Below are positions 63,560 through 64,000 of a stretch of 64,000 nucleotides of DNA, piece after piece. A model generated the notes under the pieces. That model was given only the letters and a program-made list of their open reading frames with translations. It was not told where the DNA came from and did not search any database. Within the stretch, counting starts at the first letter, position 1, and every line of letters begins with the position of its first letter. The translations under genes were made by a program, and so were the position numbers. The stretch is from JAVJUS01 sp040220455 (GTDB lineage: Bacteria; Pseudomonadota; Alphaproteobacteria; DSM-16000; Inquilinaceae), in NCBI GenBank assembly GCA_040220455.1, contig JAVJUS010000094.1, forward strand, positions 198,550-262,549, given 5' to 3'.

Positions 63560-64000
63560 ATGCCGATCAAGATCCTCATGCCGGCGCTGTCGCCGACGAT
63601 GACAGAGGGCACGCTGGCCACCTGGCACAAGAAGGTCGGCGACAGCGTGGCCATCGGCGACGTCATCGCCGAGATCGAGACCGACAAGGCCACCATGGAG
63701 GTCGAGGCGGTCGAGGAAGGCACGCTCGGCAAGATCCTCGTCGACGAGGGCACGGAAGGCGTGCCCGTCAACGCGACGATCGGCGTCCTGCTGGAGGAGG
63801 GCGAGGACGAGTCCGCGGTCGAGGGGATGGATCTCGGCGGCGGCGAGGCCGTGGCGCCCGCGCCGGCCCCCGAGCCGGCGCCGGCACCGTCGCCCGCGCC
63901 GGCACCGTCTCCCGCTCCCGCCCCTTCGCCGGCGCCTGCGGCGGCTCCGGCGCCATCGCCCGCGCCGGCCGCCGAGGCGGTCGCCGGGCCCGCTCCGCCG
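63560..64000 (+). CDS. pdhC: Dihydrolipoamide acetyltransferase E2, 5' part (partial)
   Basis: The window ends inside this gene; 147 codons are visible. The lipoyl domain spans about residues 1-80 (ILMPALSPTMTEGTLATWHK at the start, lipoyl Lys in ETDKATMEVEAVEEG). It is followed by a long Pro/Ala swinging arm. Peripheral-subunit-binding and acetyltransferase domains would lie beyond the edge. GGGAG precedes the ATG. E2 is inferred from order after pdhA and pdhB; the catalytic domain is not in view. Confidence 0.88.
   Translation, partial: MPIKILMPALSPTMTEGTLATWHKKVGDSVAIGDVIAEIETDKATMEVEAVEEGTLGKILVDEGTEGVPVNATIGVLLEEGEDESAVEGMDLGGGEAVAPAPAPEPAPAPSPAPAPSPAPAPSPAPAAAPAPSPAPAAEAVAGPAPP

Overview
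The window is high-GC bacterial chromosome carrying gene blocks typical of Alphaproteobacteria. These include the nuo operon followed by coaX and rnj, mce next to a DUF1467 gene, a short prolyl-tRNA synthetase, lpxI in the lipid A operon, and a lipoyl domain fused to pyruvate dehydrogenase E1 beta. The best fit is a Rhodospirillales-like alphaproteobacterium. Genus and species cannot be told from the sequence alone. No rRNA, tRNA, CRISPR array, transposase or phage gene was found.

Layout. 1-8144: respiratory complex I genes, from the 3' end of nuoG through nuoN. 8197-11435: coaX, rnj, mce and a DUF1467 membrane protein. 11468-18106: an accessory-looking block with tag, a glutathione S-transferase gene, a probable small RNA locus and a four-gene BMP-type nucleoside ABC importer on the minus strand. 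18394-25654: proS, lolC, lolD, a REPIN-like repeat and dnaE. 26 to 41 kb: one long plus-strand run, rpsB-tsf-pyrH-frr-uppS-cdsA-dxr-rseP-bamA-skp-lpxD-fabZ-lpxA-lpxI-lpxB. It links translation, isoprenoid and phospholipid precursors, outer-membrane protein assembly and lipid A synthesis. 40.8-44 kb: gltA and gltX on the minus strand, divergent from comEC. 46.2-48.0 kb: an accessory insertion. 48.0-54.5 kb: lexA, moeA, moaC, trpC, trpD and ppiD on the minus strand. 54.9-64 kb: tpiA, secG, pyrG, kdsA, eno, ftsB, pdhA, pdhB and the 5' part of pdhC on the plus strand.

The main find is the gene at 46363-47814. Its N-terminal half carries the helix and block signatures of the pore-forming domain I of Bacillus Cry delta-endotoxins. 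This is followed by a jacalin-like beta-prism lectin domain in place of Cry domains II and III. It sits alone between comEC and lexA, behind an AT-rich leader, with three REP-like repeats just downstream. That makes it a candidate two-domain, glycan-targeted Cry-like toxin in a Gram-negative bacterium. Other items worth checking are a putative small RNA at about 12857-13011, a REPIN-like inverted pair between lolD and dnaE, paired LexA-box candidates upstream of lexA, the absence of birA and trpE/trpG from positions where relatives often carry them, and a 60-base identical block shared by the lipoyl domains of pdhB and pdhC.
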